Origin: JAJDXO01 sp965213765
GTDB taxonomy: Bacteria > Pseudomonadota > Alphaproteobacteria > Rhodospirillales > UBA2165
Assembly (NCBI GenBank): GCA_965213765.1
Contig: OZ243926.1
Coordinates: forward strand, 2,108,001 to 2,172,000
Length of the DNA stretch: 64,000 bases
Direction: 5' to 3'
In this document: in pieces, positions 56,029 through 64,000 of the stretch
Layout: each line of letters starts with the position of its first letter
How positions within the stretch are numbered: position 1 is the stretch's first letter
Program-made: the position numbers and the translations under genes
Notes under the pieces: model-generated
Databases searched by the model: none
Told to the model about the DNA's origin: nothing
What the model saw: the letters and a program-made list of their open reading frames with translations, nothing else

Positions 56029-57918
56029 CTAAGTTGTCGCCATGGAGACCGCGGCCATGATTTCCTCGTCGGGCACGTCGTCGAAGGATGCATAGTTCAT
56101 GGTGTAGAGGCGGTTGTAGAGGCCGCCCATGGCGATCAGTTCGTCATGGGTGCCCTGCTCGATGACTTCGCCTTCCTGCAGGACAAATATCCGGTCGGCG
56201 TTCCGCACGGTCGCCAGGCGGTGGGCGATGACAATCCCGGTCCGGCCTTCGAGCAGTTTCGCCAGTGCCCGCTGGATTTGCCGTTCGGTAAAGCTGTCGA
56301 CATTGGCGGTCGCTTCGTCGAGCACCAGGATGCCGGCGTCGGCGATGACCGCCCGGGCGAAACTCAGCAACTGCCGCTGCCCGATGGACAGGTTAACGCC
56401 GCGCTGCCCGAGCATAGTGCCGTAGCCTTCGGGCAGCCGGCCGATAAATTCATGGGCACCAACCGCCTGGGTCGCCTCGATGACCTCTTCCAGCGTCGCG
56501 TCCTGTTTGTGGTAGCGAACATTGTCGAGGACGGTCCCGGTAAACAGGAACGGTTCCTGAAGCACCATGGCGACGTTGCGTCCAAGGCTCTCCTGGGTGA
56601 CGTCGCGGACGTCGTAGCCGCCGACCCGCACCTCGCCTTCCCAGACGTCATAGAACCGGTGCAAAAGCGCGGCCGTGCTCGTCTTGCCCGAACCCGTGGG
56701 ACCGACGAGAGCCACCGTCTCGCCCGGCCTAATGTCGATGTTGATGTTCTTGAGTACCGGCTGGTCAGGCAGATACCCGAAGGTCACGTCCTTGAACTGA
56801 ACCGCGCCGTCGATCGAGCCGGGGTCGATGGCATCCGGCTTATCCTCGACCTCGACCTTGACGTCGAGCACTTCGAGTATGCGCTGACTCGACGCCATGG
56901 CGCGCTGCATCATGTTGTATTGCATCATCAACGAGCGGATCGGGTCGAAGAACCGCTGGACGTAGAACAGGAAAGCCACCATGACGCCCAGATCGAGGGT
57001 ATCGGCGAGGACCATGTTGCCGCCGACGATGACGACGATGGCCATGGCGATTCCGGTCAAGGTATCCACTGTCGGCACCATCACCTGGGCGAGCCGGGTC
57101 GCCCGAAGGTGGGAGTTGAGATTGTCGCGGACCTTGCCCTCGAAGATTTCGAAGTTGACCCCTTGGCGGGTCATCTCCTGAACCGTCCGCACGCCGTTGA
57201 TGTTCTCGGCCAACGCGCCGTTGACGATGGAAGAGGTCTGCCGTGCCAGCATGAAGGCCCGGCGTGCGGCGGGCAGCCAAATGAGGCGGAACACGACCAG
57301 CGCCGGCACCACCGACAGGGTCAGCAGGCCGAGCTCCACATTGAGAGTCAAGAGCACGATGATAATGCCGACGATGAGGACGAAATCCCCGATGGCCATG
57401 ATCGAAGTTTCGAGAAATTCCTGGATCGAACTGACGTCGCCCTGAAGCCGGGACATCAGCCGGCCGACTTCGGTCTTGTCCATGAAGCTCAGCGAGACCC
57501 GCTGCAGGTGCCCGTACATGGCCCGGCGCATATCCACCAACATCCGCTCGGCAGTCCGCGCCACCAGCGTCAGCTGAAAATAGTTGGCGATGAAATTGGT
57601 AATGATAACGCCGAAAAACACCGCCACCGCGATCTCCAGCAGGTTCTCGGATGCGGCACCCTCGACCAGCGCGCTGTCGATGGTCTCGCGAATGACCAGG
57701 GGAATGGCCAGCTGGGTCAGCGTAAAGGCCAGGACCCCGGCAATCCCGATCGCAACGGTCATCCGGTAAGGGCGGACGAAGCCAAAGAAACGACGGATGA
57801 TCCGCCCGTCGAACGCCGCGGCGAATATCTCCTCGTCCCGATCCGCCGTCAGCGCCTTCAGCCGGTCGATGGATTCCCGGCCGGGCGGCGTGGTTTTCTT
57901 TGGTGCGGTCAGGGACAT
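56029..57918 (-). CDS. ABC exporter half-transporter, canonical ATPase half
   Basis: A 629-residue MsbA-like half transporter: six membrane helices (about 45-330) then an ATPase domain. Walker A is VGPTGSGKTST, the signature is degenerate (NLSIGQRQLLSFARA), Walker B with catalytic Glu is ILVLDEATANVD (Glu535), and the switch is IVIAHRLAT. It pairs with the half transporter encoded four bases upstream. In heterodimeric exporters the subunit with normal Walker B usually has the odd signature, as seen here. ATG 57918; the longer frame is not used. Substrate unknown (lipid or drug). Confidence 0.93.
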   Translation of the reverse strand: MSLTAPKKTTPPGRESIDRLKALTADRDEEIFAAAFDGRIIRRFFGFVRPYRMTVAIGIAGVLAFTLTQLAIPLVIRETIDSALVEGAASENLLEIAVAVFFGVIITNFIANYFQLTLVARTAERMLVDMRRAMYGHLQRVSLSFMDKTEVGRLMSRLQGDVSSIQEFLETSIMAIGDFVLIVGIIIVLLTLNVELGLLTLSVVPALVVFRLIWLPAARRAFMLARQTSSIVNGALAENINGVRTVQEMTRQGVNFEIFEGKVRDNLNSHLRATRLAQVMVPTVDTLTGIAMAIVVIVGGNMVLADTLDLGVMVAFLFYVQRFFDPIRSLMMQYNMMQRAMASSQRILEVLDVKVEVEDKPDAIDPGSIDGAVQFKDVTFGYLPDQPVLKNINIDIRPGETVALVGPTGSGKTSTAALLHRFYDVWEGEVRVGGYDVRDVTQESLGRNVAMVLQEPFLFTGTVLDNVRYHKQDATLEEVIEATQAVGAHEFIGRLPEGYGTMLGQRGVNLSIGQRQLLSFARAVIADAGILVLDEATANVDSFTERQIQRALAKLLEGRTGIVIAHRLATVRNADRIFVLQEGEVIEQGTHDELIAMGGLYNRLYTMNYASFDDVPDEEIMAAVSMATT

Positions 57919-57922
57919 GGGC

Positions 57923-59839
57923 TTACTCCGCCGGCTCCAGTTCAGCCGGCCCGCCGCCCGCCTCTTTGCCGACGATCTGAAGGTCGTAGAGCACCCGGTA
58001 GCGGCCGCCGGCAGCCAGCAAATCGTCGTGGGTGCCCCGCTCAACGATCCGGCCATCCTCCAGGAAGATGATCTCATCGGCATGCATGAGCGAACTCAGC
58101 CGATGGGAGACGATGATGGTCGCCCGGTCCTTGGTCAGATCCATCAGCGCCGACCGGATGCGCTGTTCGGTCGCGGCGTCGATGGCCGCGGTCGAATCGT
58201 CGAACACCATCACCGTCGGCGTCAGCAGGACGCTGCGGGCGATGGACAAGCGCTGGCGCTGGCCGCCGGACAAGGAAACGCCCCGCTCGCCGACCAGGGT
58301 TTCATACCCCTGCGGCAGCGCCGCGATGTAATTGTGCAGTTGCGAGGCCTCCGTCGCCCCCTCGATGCGGCTCTGCTCGGCGAAGGGATCGCCGTAGGCG
58401 ACGTTGGCCGACACCGGGGACGTGAATAGAAACGTATCCTGCTGCACGATACCGGCCGAACTCCGAAGCGAATCCAGGGTCACATCGCGGATGTCCTGGC
58501 CGTCGATGGTGATCGCGCCGTCGGTGACATCGTAGAACCGCGGGATCAGGTGGACGATGGTCGACTTGCCGCTGCCGGGCGGGCCGACAATTCCAAGTGT
58601 CTGTCCGGGCCGCACCTCAAAGGAGATATCGGAGATGGTCCGCTCGCGCGGAAATCCCTCGTAGGAAAACCCGACCCGGTCAAATTTCAACACCCCTTCG
58701 GTGGGCACCAACGGCTGGGCGTCCGGCTTGTCGCCGACCGCCGCTTCCATATCGAGGACATCAAACAGCCGGACCCCGGCCACGGATGCGCGGGCAACGC
58801 CGTTGATCACCATGCCGATTTGCCGGACCGGCATCTGAAGGATGGTCATAAAGGCGAGGAACTGGGTCAGTTCACCGACAGTCAACTCGCCGGCGAGGAT
58901 TTTCACGCCGCCGGCCCAGAGAACCAAGCCCATGGCGATGAAATAGGCAAAGGTCATCACGGAGGTATTGCCGTAGCGGACCTTCACCCGCTCCACGGAG
59001 ATGTCGAGCGCCACTTTGGAGCCGGCATCGAACTTCTCCATCTCGAAGTCCTGGGCGCCGAAAGCGCGCACGACGCGAATGCCGCCCAGGTTTTCCTCCA
59101 TGATCCGGGTCAGCACCGAGAGCGCTTCCTGAAGCTGACGCCACAAGGCACGGATGCGGAGCCGGAAAATCAGCCCCCGCCAGAGGGCAAAGGGCACGAA
59201 GCTCAAACTCAACAGACCGAGCATCAGGTCGCTGCCCATATAGAGATAGGCGCCGCCGCCGACCAACATCGCCAGCAGGATCATGCGCAGGATACCGAAA
59301 TCGATGAACCGGCGGATGCCTTCGATGTCCAACATGCCGCGGGTCAGCAGATCGCCCGAATGGATGCGGTCGTGATAGGAAAAGCTGAGACGCTGAAGCT
59401 GTTCGAAGTAGGCAAGCCGCAGCTGGTATGCCAGGTGCTGGCCGATCGCCTCACCGAGATAATTGTGTATCATCGTGAAGCCGCCCCGGAGCACAGCCGC
59501 TCCGATGATCAGGCCCGCCGCGAGCACGAGTGCCGATTTGGCCTCTTCGGCGCCTGCTTGCCCGGATTCCAGCAAACCGGTCGCATTGTCGACCGCGTCG
59601 CCGAGGAACAGGGGGATGAGCAGCTGGAAGATTCCGGCCGCGATCACCGATATGACCGCGACGATGCAATGCCAGGGATAGCCGAGCGCCATTTGGCTGA
59701 TCCGCAGCAGCGCCTTGGCGCCCCGATCATACTGTCCTTCCAGGGAGGGGACCTTGTAGTCCATCCCCGACTTCGGCCGCGAGCCGTCGCCGCCGCCGGG
59801 CCCCATCGGACCAAAGGGTTTTGCGGAACTTTCGTTCAC
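57923..59839 (-). CDS. ABC exporter half-transporter, degenerate ATPase half
   Basis: A 638-residue half transporter with six membrane helices (about 50-340) and an ATPase domain. Walker A VGPPGSGKST and a perfect signature SLSGGQRQRLSIARS are present, but the Walker B reads VMVFDDSTAAID, with Asp548 in place of the catalytic Glu. The H-loop IIVSHRLSS is intact. This is the layout of heterodimeric exporters such as TM287/288 and BmrCD, with one catalytically weak site. The N-terminal 35 residues are Gly/Pro-rich and hydrophilic. First of the two-gene unit. Confidence 0.93.
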   Translation of the reverse strand: MNESSAKPFGPMGPGGGDGSRPKSGMDYKVPSLEGQYDRGAKALLRISQMALGYPWHCIVAVISVIAAGIFQLLIPLFLGDAVDNATGLLESGQAGAEEAKSALVLAAGLIIGAAVLRGGFTMIHNYLGEAIGQHLAYQLRLAYFEQLQRLSFSYHDRIHSGDLLTRGMLDIEGIRRFIDFGILRMILLAMLVGGGAYLYMGSDLMLGLLSLSFVPFALWRGLIFRLRIRALWRQLQEALSVLTRIMEENLGGIRVVRAFGAQDFEMEKFDAGSKVALDISVERVKVRYGNTSVMTFAYFIAMGLVLWAGGVKILAGELTVGELTQFLAFMTILQMPVRQIGMVINGVARASVAGVRLFDVLDMEAAVGDKPDAQPLVPTEGVLKFDRVGFSYEGFPRERTISDISFEVRPGQTLGIVGPPGSGKSTIVHLIPRFYDVTDGAITIDGQDIRDVTLDSLRSSAGIVQQDTFLFTSPVSANVAYGDPFAEQSRIEGATEASQLHNYIAALPQGYETLVGERGVSLSGGQRQRLSIARSVLLTPTVMVFDDSTAAIDAATEQRIRSALMDLTKDRATIIVSHRLSSLMHADEIIFLEDGRIVERGTHDDLLAAGGRYRVLYDLQIVGKEAGGGPAELEPAE

Positions 59840-60022
59840 CGGTTTCCCAATCCCATTCTCGCGCCCGTCCGGTTCCGTGCCACTCGATGGAGCGGCCCGT
59901 GTCGGCCGCTCGCGTCGGAATTGACGGGTCTTTGTGAAAACGGAGCGTGATCCGCTCCGCTGGTTTCAAACTAACGGACGGCTTTCAGGCTTTCAAGACG
60001 GAGCTCCGCCGGCCAATGCGGC

Positions 60023-60324
60023 CTATCCGCCCGATTTGGCATCGAAACCGGCCGGAGGATCACCGCCCGTCCCGGCCCATCCGGTCGGCAATTTGGTTTT
60101 GCCGTCCTTGCGGACGACAATGTGCAGGTGGGGGAACTCCGTGCGTCCCGAGAGGCCGCCAGCCCCAACGGCCGACCCGCTTTGACGATATCCGGGGAGT
60201 TCACCAGGATGCTGCGCTCGCGCATGTGACGATATTGAGTGGTCCATCGGTTCTCATGCCGGATGACGGCCGTATTGCCGCATTCCCGATCAATAGCAAT
60301 CCCCCGGCCAAATGTGCCGGCCAA
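60023..60324 (-). pseudogene. M23/LytM peptidase remnant, truncated and frameshifted
   Basis: One minus-strand frame gives RECGNTAVIRHENRWTTQYRHMRERSILV and VKAGRPLGL, the core of an M23 (lysostaphin-type) domain. A second frame continues GLSGRTEFPHLHIVVRKDGK, including the catalytic HLH motif. The frames switch around 60165. The N-terminal part and start are missing, and the metal-binding HxxxD section is absent, so this is a decayed piece of a cell-wall endopeptidase gene. It lies between the ABC exporter and the amidase gene; the remaining parts of 59840-60392 show no gene. Confidence 0.72.
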
Positions 60325-60392
60325 TTGTGAATTTCCGGAGACCGGACCATCCGGGCCGGGACATCCGGGATCGGGGATGCTAAGAAATCCGA

Positions 60393-61793
60393 ATGAATGA
60401 TTTGATAAAGATGACCGCCCGCGAGGCCGTCCAACGTCTCAAAAACAAAGACGTTTCGCCCCACGAACTCATCGATGCGGCGTTGTCCCGCATTGCCGAG
60501 GTGGAACCGTCGGTCAACGCGCTCCCTACCCTGTGTGAAGACCGGGCGCGGGATTTCGCCGCCAACCTGTCGGGGAATCCGGACCAGCCCGGCTGGCTCG
60601 CCGGGCTGCCCGTTGCCATCAAGGACATGAACGAGGTCGGCGGGGTTCGCACCACATACGGCTCGCCCATCTACGCCGATCATGTGCCGGAAAAATCCGA
60701 CATCACGGTGACCGCCATGGAGGCCCGCGGCGCCACGGTGCTTGCCAAGTCCAATACGCCCGAATTCGCCGCCGGCGCCAACACCTTCAATGAGGTGTTC
60801 GGCAAGACCCGGAATCCCTGGAACACGGCGCTCACCTGCGGCGGCTCTTCGGGCGGATCGGCGGTGGCGCTGGCCACCGGCGAGGTATGGCTGGCGGGCG
60901 GCTCCGATCTTGGCGGCAGCCTGCGCACACCGGCGGCTTTCTGTTCGGTGGTCGGCTATCGGCCAAGCCCGGGGCGGGTGCGCCGGGCCAGCGTCAACCC
61001 TTTCGACACCATGGGAGTCAACGGGCCCATGGCCCGCAACATTGGCGACGTGGGTCTGCTGCTCGACAATATGGCCGGCGAGGATATCGCCGACCCCATC
61101 AGCCTGCCGGTGCCGGATGTCCCTTACCAAGTGTCGGCCGAAAGCCCCCGGCCGCCGAAGCGGGTCGCCTTTACCCGGGATTTCGGCTTCTTGCCCGTCG
61201 CCGCCGAGATCAAGGAAATCGTGGCGGGCGCCGCCTCACATCTCGAAGAGCTCGGCGCCGAGGTGGTGGAGACCCATCCCGACCTAAAAGATGGTCCGGA
61301 GATTTTTCAAACCGTCCGGGCCGCCGCGTACGCCTCCGGCATGGCGGAATTGATCGAACAGCACCGGGACCTGATTAAGCCCGAAGTAATCTGGAACGCG
61401 GAAAAAGGGCTGGCGCTCGCACCGGAAGAGATTGCCCGGGCCACTGTCGCACGAGGGGCCCTCTACCAGCGCACCGTTTCTTTCTTCGACGATTTCGATC
61501 TCTTGGTTGCACCAATGACACAGGTTTCGCCGTTTGACGTGGACATCCGCTACGTCACCGAAATCGAAGGCACCGAGTTGGAGACCTATATCGATTGGAT
61601 CGCCCTGCCCTCCATTGTCACCCTCACCGCCTGCCCCGCCTTGTCGCTGCCCTGTGGCTTTACCGAGGACGGCCTGCCGGTGGGCTTACAGCTGATTGCA
61701 CCGCCGAGGCGCGATGCCGATTTGCTTTCCATGGCCGCCGCGGTTGAGCAGCTCTTTGGTCTGGCCGACCGGGCACCCATCGATCCCCGTTGA
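60393..61793 (+). CDS. amidase (amidase signature family)
   Basis: A 466-residue amidase-signature enzyme. The Ser-Ser-Lys triad is visible: Lys in GLPVAIKDMNEVGG near residue 77, the cis-Ser in CGGSSGGSAVALATG near 152, and the nucleophile Ser in GGSDLGGSLRTPAAFC near 176. It ends with a typical SLPCGFTEDGLPVGLQLI. Members hydrolyse varied amides; it is not GatA by context because no gatB or gatC is nearby. Starts at ATG 60393. Confidence 0.93.
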   Translation: MNDLIKMTAREAVQRLKNKDVSPHELIDAALSRIAEVEPSVNALPTLCEDRARDFAANLSGNPDQPGWLAGLPVAIKDMNEVGGVRTTYGSPIYADHVPEKSDITVTAMEARGATVLAKSNTPEFAAGANTFNEVFGKTRNPWNTALTCGGSSGGSAVALATGEVWLAGGSDLGGSLRTPAAFCSVVGYRPSPGRVRRASVNPFDTMGVNGPMARNIGDVGLLLDNMAGEDIADPISLPVPDVPYQVSAESPRPPKRVAFTRDFGFLPVAAEIKEIVAGAASHLEELGAEVVETHPDLKDGPEIFQTVRAAAYASGMAELIEQHRDLIKPEVIWNAEKGLALAPEEIARATVARGALYQRTVSFFDDFDLLVAPMTQVSPFDVDIRYVTEIEGTELETYIDWIALPSIVTLTACPALSLPCGFTEDGLPVGLQLIAPPRRDADLLSMAAAVEQLFGLADRAPIDPR

Positions 61794-61843
61794 CGCGGTT
61801 AAACGACTTGACCGCAGGGTGACCCGCTGACACCTTCCCGCCG

Positions 61844-62827
61844 ATGAGAATCTTCCGCCATTACAATGACTTGCCTAACGACTTCCGGGGCGGTTCCATC
61901 GCCATCGGCAATTTCGACGGCGTCCATCTCGGCCATCAGGAAGTGATCAACACCGCGGGAGGGGTGGCCAAGGAGCGGGATCTTCCATGGGGCGTGATGA
62001 CCTTCGAGCCTCACCCCCGAATGTTCTTCCAGAAAAGCATCGAGCCGTTCCGCCTGACGCCGTTTCATCTCAAGGCGCGAATCATCGAGGAACTGGGCGC
62101 CGACTTCCTGATGGTGCTGCATTTCGACAAGAAGTTCTCCGATCTTACGGCGGAAGCCTTCGTCGGCGACGTATTGAAGGCCAGTCTCGATGCCCGCCAT
62201 ATCGTCTGCGGCTTCGATTTCGTTTTCGGCAAGAATCGGCAAGGCGACGGAAACTTTCTGAGGAGCCGGGGTCAGGAGTTGGGCTTCGGCACGTCGAGCG
62301 TCGGCGCCGTGCTCGACGATACCGGCGAAGCCATCTCTTCGACCCGCGTTCGGGACTATCTCTCCGATGCCGATCCCCGCGGCGCGGCGCGGCTGCTCGG
62401 CCGCTACCATGAAATTTCGGGTCGGGTGGTGCGCGGCGACGAGCGCGGACGAACCATAGGGTTTCCCACCGCCAACCTGGAGTTCGATATCAATAACCGG
62501 CCGGCCACCGGCGTCTACGCGGTCCACACCGGCATCGACCGGGGCGGCGTCATCGACTGGCGGGACGGCGTCGCCAATCTGGGCCACCGCCCAACCTTCG
62601 GCGATGAAGACCGGATTACCCTGGAAACCCATCTATTTGACTTCGATCAGGACATTTACGGCCAGCATTTACGGGTCGGATTGGTGGAATATCTGCGCCC
62701 CGAGCAGAAGTTCAACGGCATCGACGAGCTGACCCAGGCGATCCGGCGGGATTGCACCGACGCCCGCGCCGTCCTCGCCAAGGAGCGGGACCAAAAAACT
62801 AATCTAATTCCGGGCAACAGCCTTTGA
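61844..62827 (+). CDS. ribF: bifunctional riboflavin kinase / FAD synthetase
   Basis: A 327-residue enzyme that phosphorylates riboflavin to FMN and adenylates FMN to FAD. The N-terminal nucleotidyltransferase has IGNFDGVHLGHQEVI and the family SSTRVRDYLSDAD; the C-terminal flavokinase has GRTIGFPTANLEF, GVYAVHTGI and GVANLGHRPTFGDED. Its position 63 bp upstream of ileS is the usual proteobacterial order (ribF-ileS-lspA). Confidence 0.97.
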   Translation: MRIFRHYNDLPNDFRGGSIAIGNFDGVHLGHQEVINTAGGVAKERDLPWGVMTFEPHPRMFFQKSIEPFRLTPFHLKARIIEELGADFLMVLHFDKKFSDLTAEAFVGDVLKASLDARHIVCGFDFVFGKNRQGDGNFLRSRGQELGFGTSSVGAVLDDTGEAISSTRVRDYLSDADPRGAARLLGRYHEISGRVVRGDERGRTIGFPTANLEFDINNRPATGVYAVHTGIDRGGVIDWRDGVANLGHRPTFGDEDRITLETHLFDFDQDIYGQHLRVGLVEYLRPEQKFNGIDELTQAIRRDCTDARAVLAKERDQKTNLIPGNSL

Positions 62828-62890
62828 TTTCCGGGCCGAGGAGGGATAAAACCGCCCCTCTTGGCGATACGGCCATTCGGATCACATGAG

Positions 62891-64000
62891 ATGAGCGTCG
62901 ATTACAAAGATACGGTCTTCCTGCCGAAGACCGACTTCCCGATGAGGGCGGGATTGGCGAAGCGCGAGCCGGAGATTCTCGAGCGCTGGAAGAAGCTCGA
63001 CATCTACGCCAAATTGCGAGCCGACTCCAAGGGCCGGGAGAAGTTCATCCTCCACGATGGACCGCCCTACGCCAACGGCCATCTCCATATCGGCCACGCG
63101 CTCAACAAGATCCTGAAGGATGTCATCACCCGCTCCCAGCAGATGTTGGGCAAGGATTCCAACTATGTGCCGGGTTGGGACTGCCATGGTCTTCCCATCG
63201 AATGGAAGATCGAGGAGCAGTACCGGGAAAAGGGCGAGGACAAGGACGCGGTGCCGATCATCGACTTCCGCGCCGAGTGCCGGGATTTCGCCAGTCATTG
63301 GATCGACGTGCAGAGCGAGGAATTCCAGAGGCTGGGGGTCACCGGCGACTGGGACAACCCCTACACCACCATGAACTTCGCGGCGGAAGCGCAGATCACC
63401 CGGGAATTGATGAAGTTTGTCCGCAACGGCCTGCTCTATCGCGGCTCCAAACCGGTGATGTGGTCGGTGGTGGAGATGACGGCGCTCGCCGAAGCCGAGG
63501 TCGAGTATCACGACCATGTCTCCGACACTATCTGGGTTAAGTTCCCGGTGATCAGCGGCGACGAAGCGCTGGCCGACGCCTCGGTGGTCATTTGGACCAC
63601 CACGCCCTGGACCATCCCGGGCAACCGGGCGATCGCCTATTCCGGCGCGATCCAATATGGCCTCTACGAGGTAACGGAGGCGCCGGAGGACAACTGGGCG
63701 CAACCCGGCGATAAACTGATCCTGGCCGATGAACTGGCCGGGCAGGTGCGCGAGGACTGCCGTATCGATGCCTGGACCCGGGTTCAGGATGTCACCGCCG
63801 AAGCACTGGCCGGTTTGACCTGCGCCCATCCGTTCCGGGGCCAGGTGGAGGCCGGGGGCTATAATTTCGACGTCCCGCTGTTCGAGGGCAACCACGTCAC
63901 CGCCGAGGCCGGCACCGGCTTCGTGCATACGGCGCCGGGCCACGGCACCGATGACTTCGAGGTATGGATGGCCCACGGCCAGTTGCTGGCCGAACGCGGC
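62891..64000 (+). CDS. ileS: isoleucyl-tRNA synthetase, N-terminal part
   Basis: The first 370 residues of IleRS; the gene runs off the right edge. It opens MSVDYKDTVFLPKTDFPMRAGLAKREPEILERW. The class I HIGH motif is in YANGHLHIGHALNKILKD near residue 62, followed by YVPGWDCHGLPIEWKIEE. The CP1 editing domain is seen in VIWTTTPWTIPGNRAIAY and AGTGFVHTAPGHGTDDFE with the editing Asp. The KMSKS region lies beyond the window. Confidence 0.97.
   Translation, partial: MSVDYKDTVFLPKTDFPMRAGLAKREPEILERWKKLDIYAKLRADSKGREKFILHDGPPYANGHLHIGHALNKILKDVITRSQQMLGKDSNYVPGWDCHGLPIEWKIEEQYREKGEDKDAVPIIDFRAECRDFASHWIDVQSEEFQRLGVTGDWDNPYTTMNFAAEAQITRELMKFVRNGLLYRGSKPVMWSVVEMTALAEAEVEYHDHVSDTIWVKFPVISGDEALADASVVIWTTTPWTIPGNRAIAYSGAIQYGLYEVTEAPEDNWAQPGDKLILADELAGQVREDCRIDAWTRVQDVTAEALAGLTCAHPFRGQVEAGGYNFDVPLFEGNHVTAEAGTGFVHTAPGHGTDDFEVWMAHGQLLAERG

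Noticed and set aside
55795..58071. 758-residue plus-strand frame opposite the ABC exporter gene
   Set aside because: It lies antisense to a well-conserved half transporter and shows the low-complexity His/Gly/Asp pattern of mirrored coding DNA.

Overview
The window reads as chromosomal DNA of a high-GC alphaproteobacterium, most likely of the Rhodospirillales type. The signs are the aa3 oxidase cluster with Cox11-type ctaG and a DUF983 protein, the DUF2849-cysI-DUF934 sulfite reductase unit, coq7, an M16 mitochondrial-processing-peptidase-like protease next to thrC, and ribF-ileS. All gene calls are from reading the translations; no database search was run.

Layout. 1-4.7 kb: 5' end of trkH, folE, apaG, an OmpA-type lipoprotein, a radical SAM protein, tRNA-Gly(CCC) and an unknown gene. 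4.7-6.06 kb: first copy of a 1316-bp IS5-family element. 6.2-14.7 kb: TauE/SafE permease, glutathione-dependent formaldehyde dehydrogenase, a VanA-like Rieske oxygenase, a glutathione S-transferase gene broken by one amber codon, an AT-richer XRE-ImmA/DUF4411 pair, and the two subunits of a ring-hydroxylating dioxygenase. 14.8-15.7 kb: an 852-bp IS with a frameshifted transposase. 15.7-21.8 kb: an SDR, then an operon of ECF sigma factor, membrane anti-sigma, metal-resistance-type periplasmic protein, MacA-like adaptor carrying an inserted Spy/LTXXQ-like domain, MacB-type ATPase and permease. 22-25.4 kb: sulfur assimilation (DUF2849, cysI, DUF934, cysC). 25.4-39.2 kb: aa3 cytochrome oxidase genes (ctaC, ctaD, ctaG, ctaE, DUF983) on the minus strand; a tiny membrane gene, DUF420, an oxidase subunit I-like protein, ctaB, M32 carboxypeptidase, thrC and M16 protease on the plus strand. 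Two different IS5-family elements sit back to back inside the second group. 39.2-48 kb: yqgE, a DsbD/ScsB-type reductase, peroxiredoxin, second identical copy of the 1316-bp IS, EamA transporter, coq7, dsbB, dedA, a hydrolase, tRNA-Leu(CAA). 48-55 kb: TRAP transporter with an FAH-family enzyme and a divergent 2-hydroxyacid dehydrogenase; an MxKDx-repeat small protein followed by a second ECF sigma/anti-sigma pair. 55-64 kb: DUF2461 protein, a heterodimeric ABC exporter, an M23 peptidase remnant, amidase, ribF and the 5' part of ileS.

The most unusual items are the ECF-controlled MacAB-type efflux operon, whose adaptor contains a second copy of the kind of periplasmic sensor/chaperone helix domain that the operon also encodes separately; an oxidase subunit I-like protein without the paired copper-B histidines; the small MxKDx protein beside its own sigma/anti-sigma pair; and a pattern of IS insertions at gene stop codons that leaves every reading frame intact. 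Two 240-270 bp dispersed repeats each end exactly at the stop codon of a minus-strand gene.
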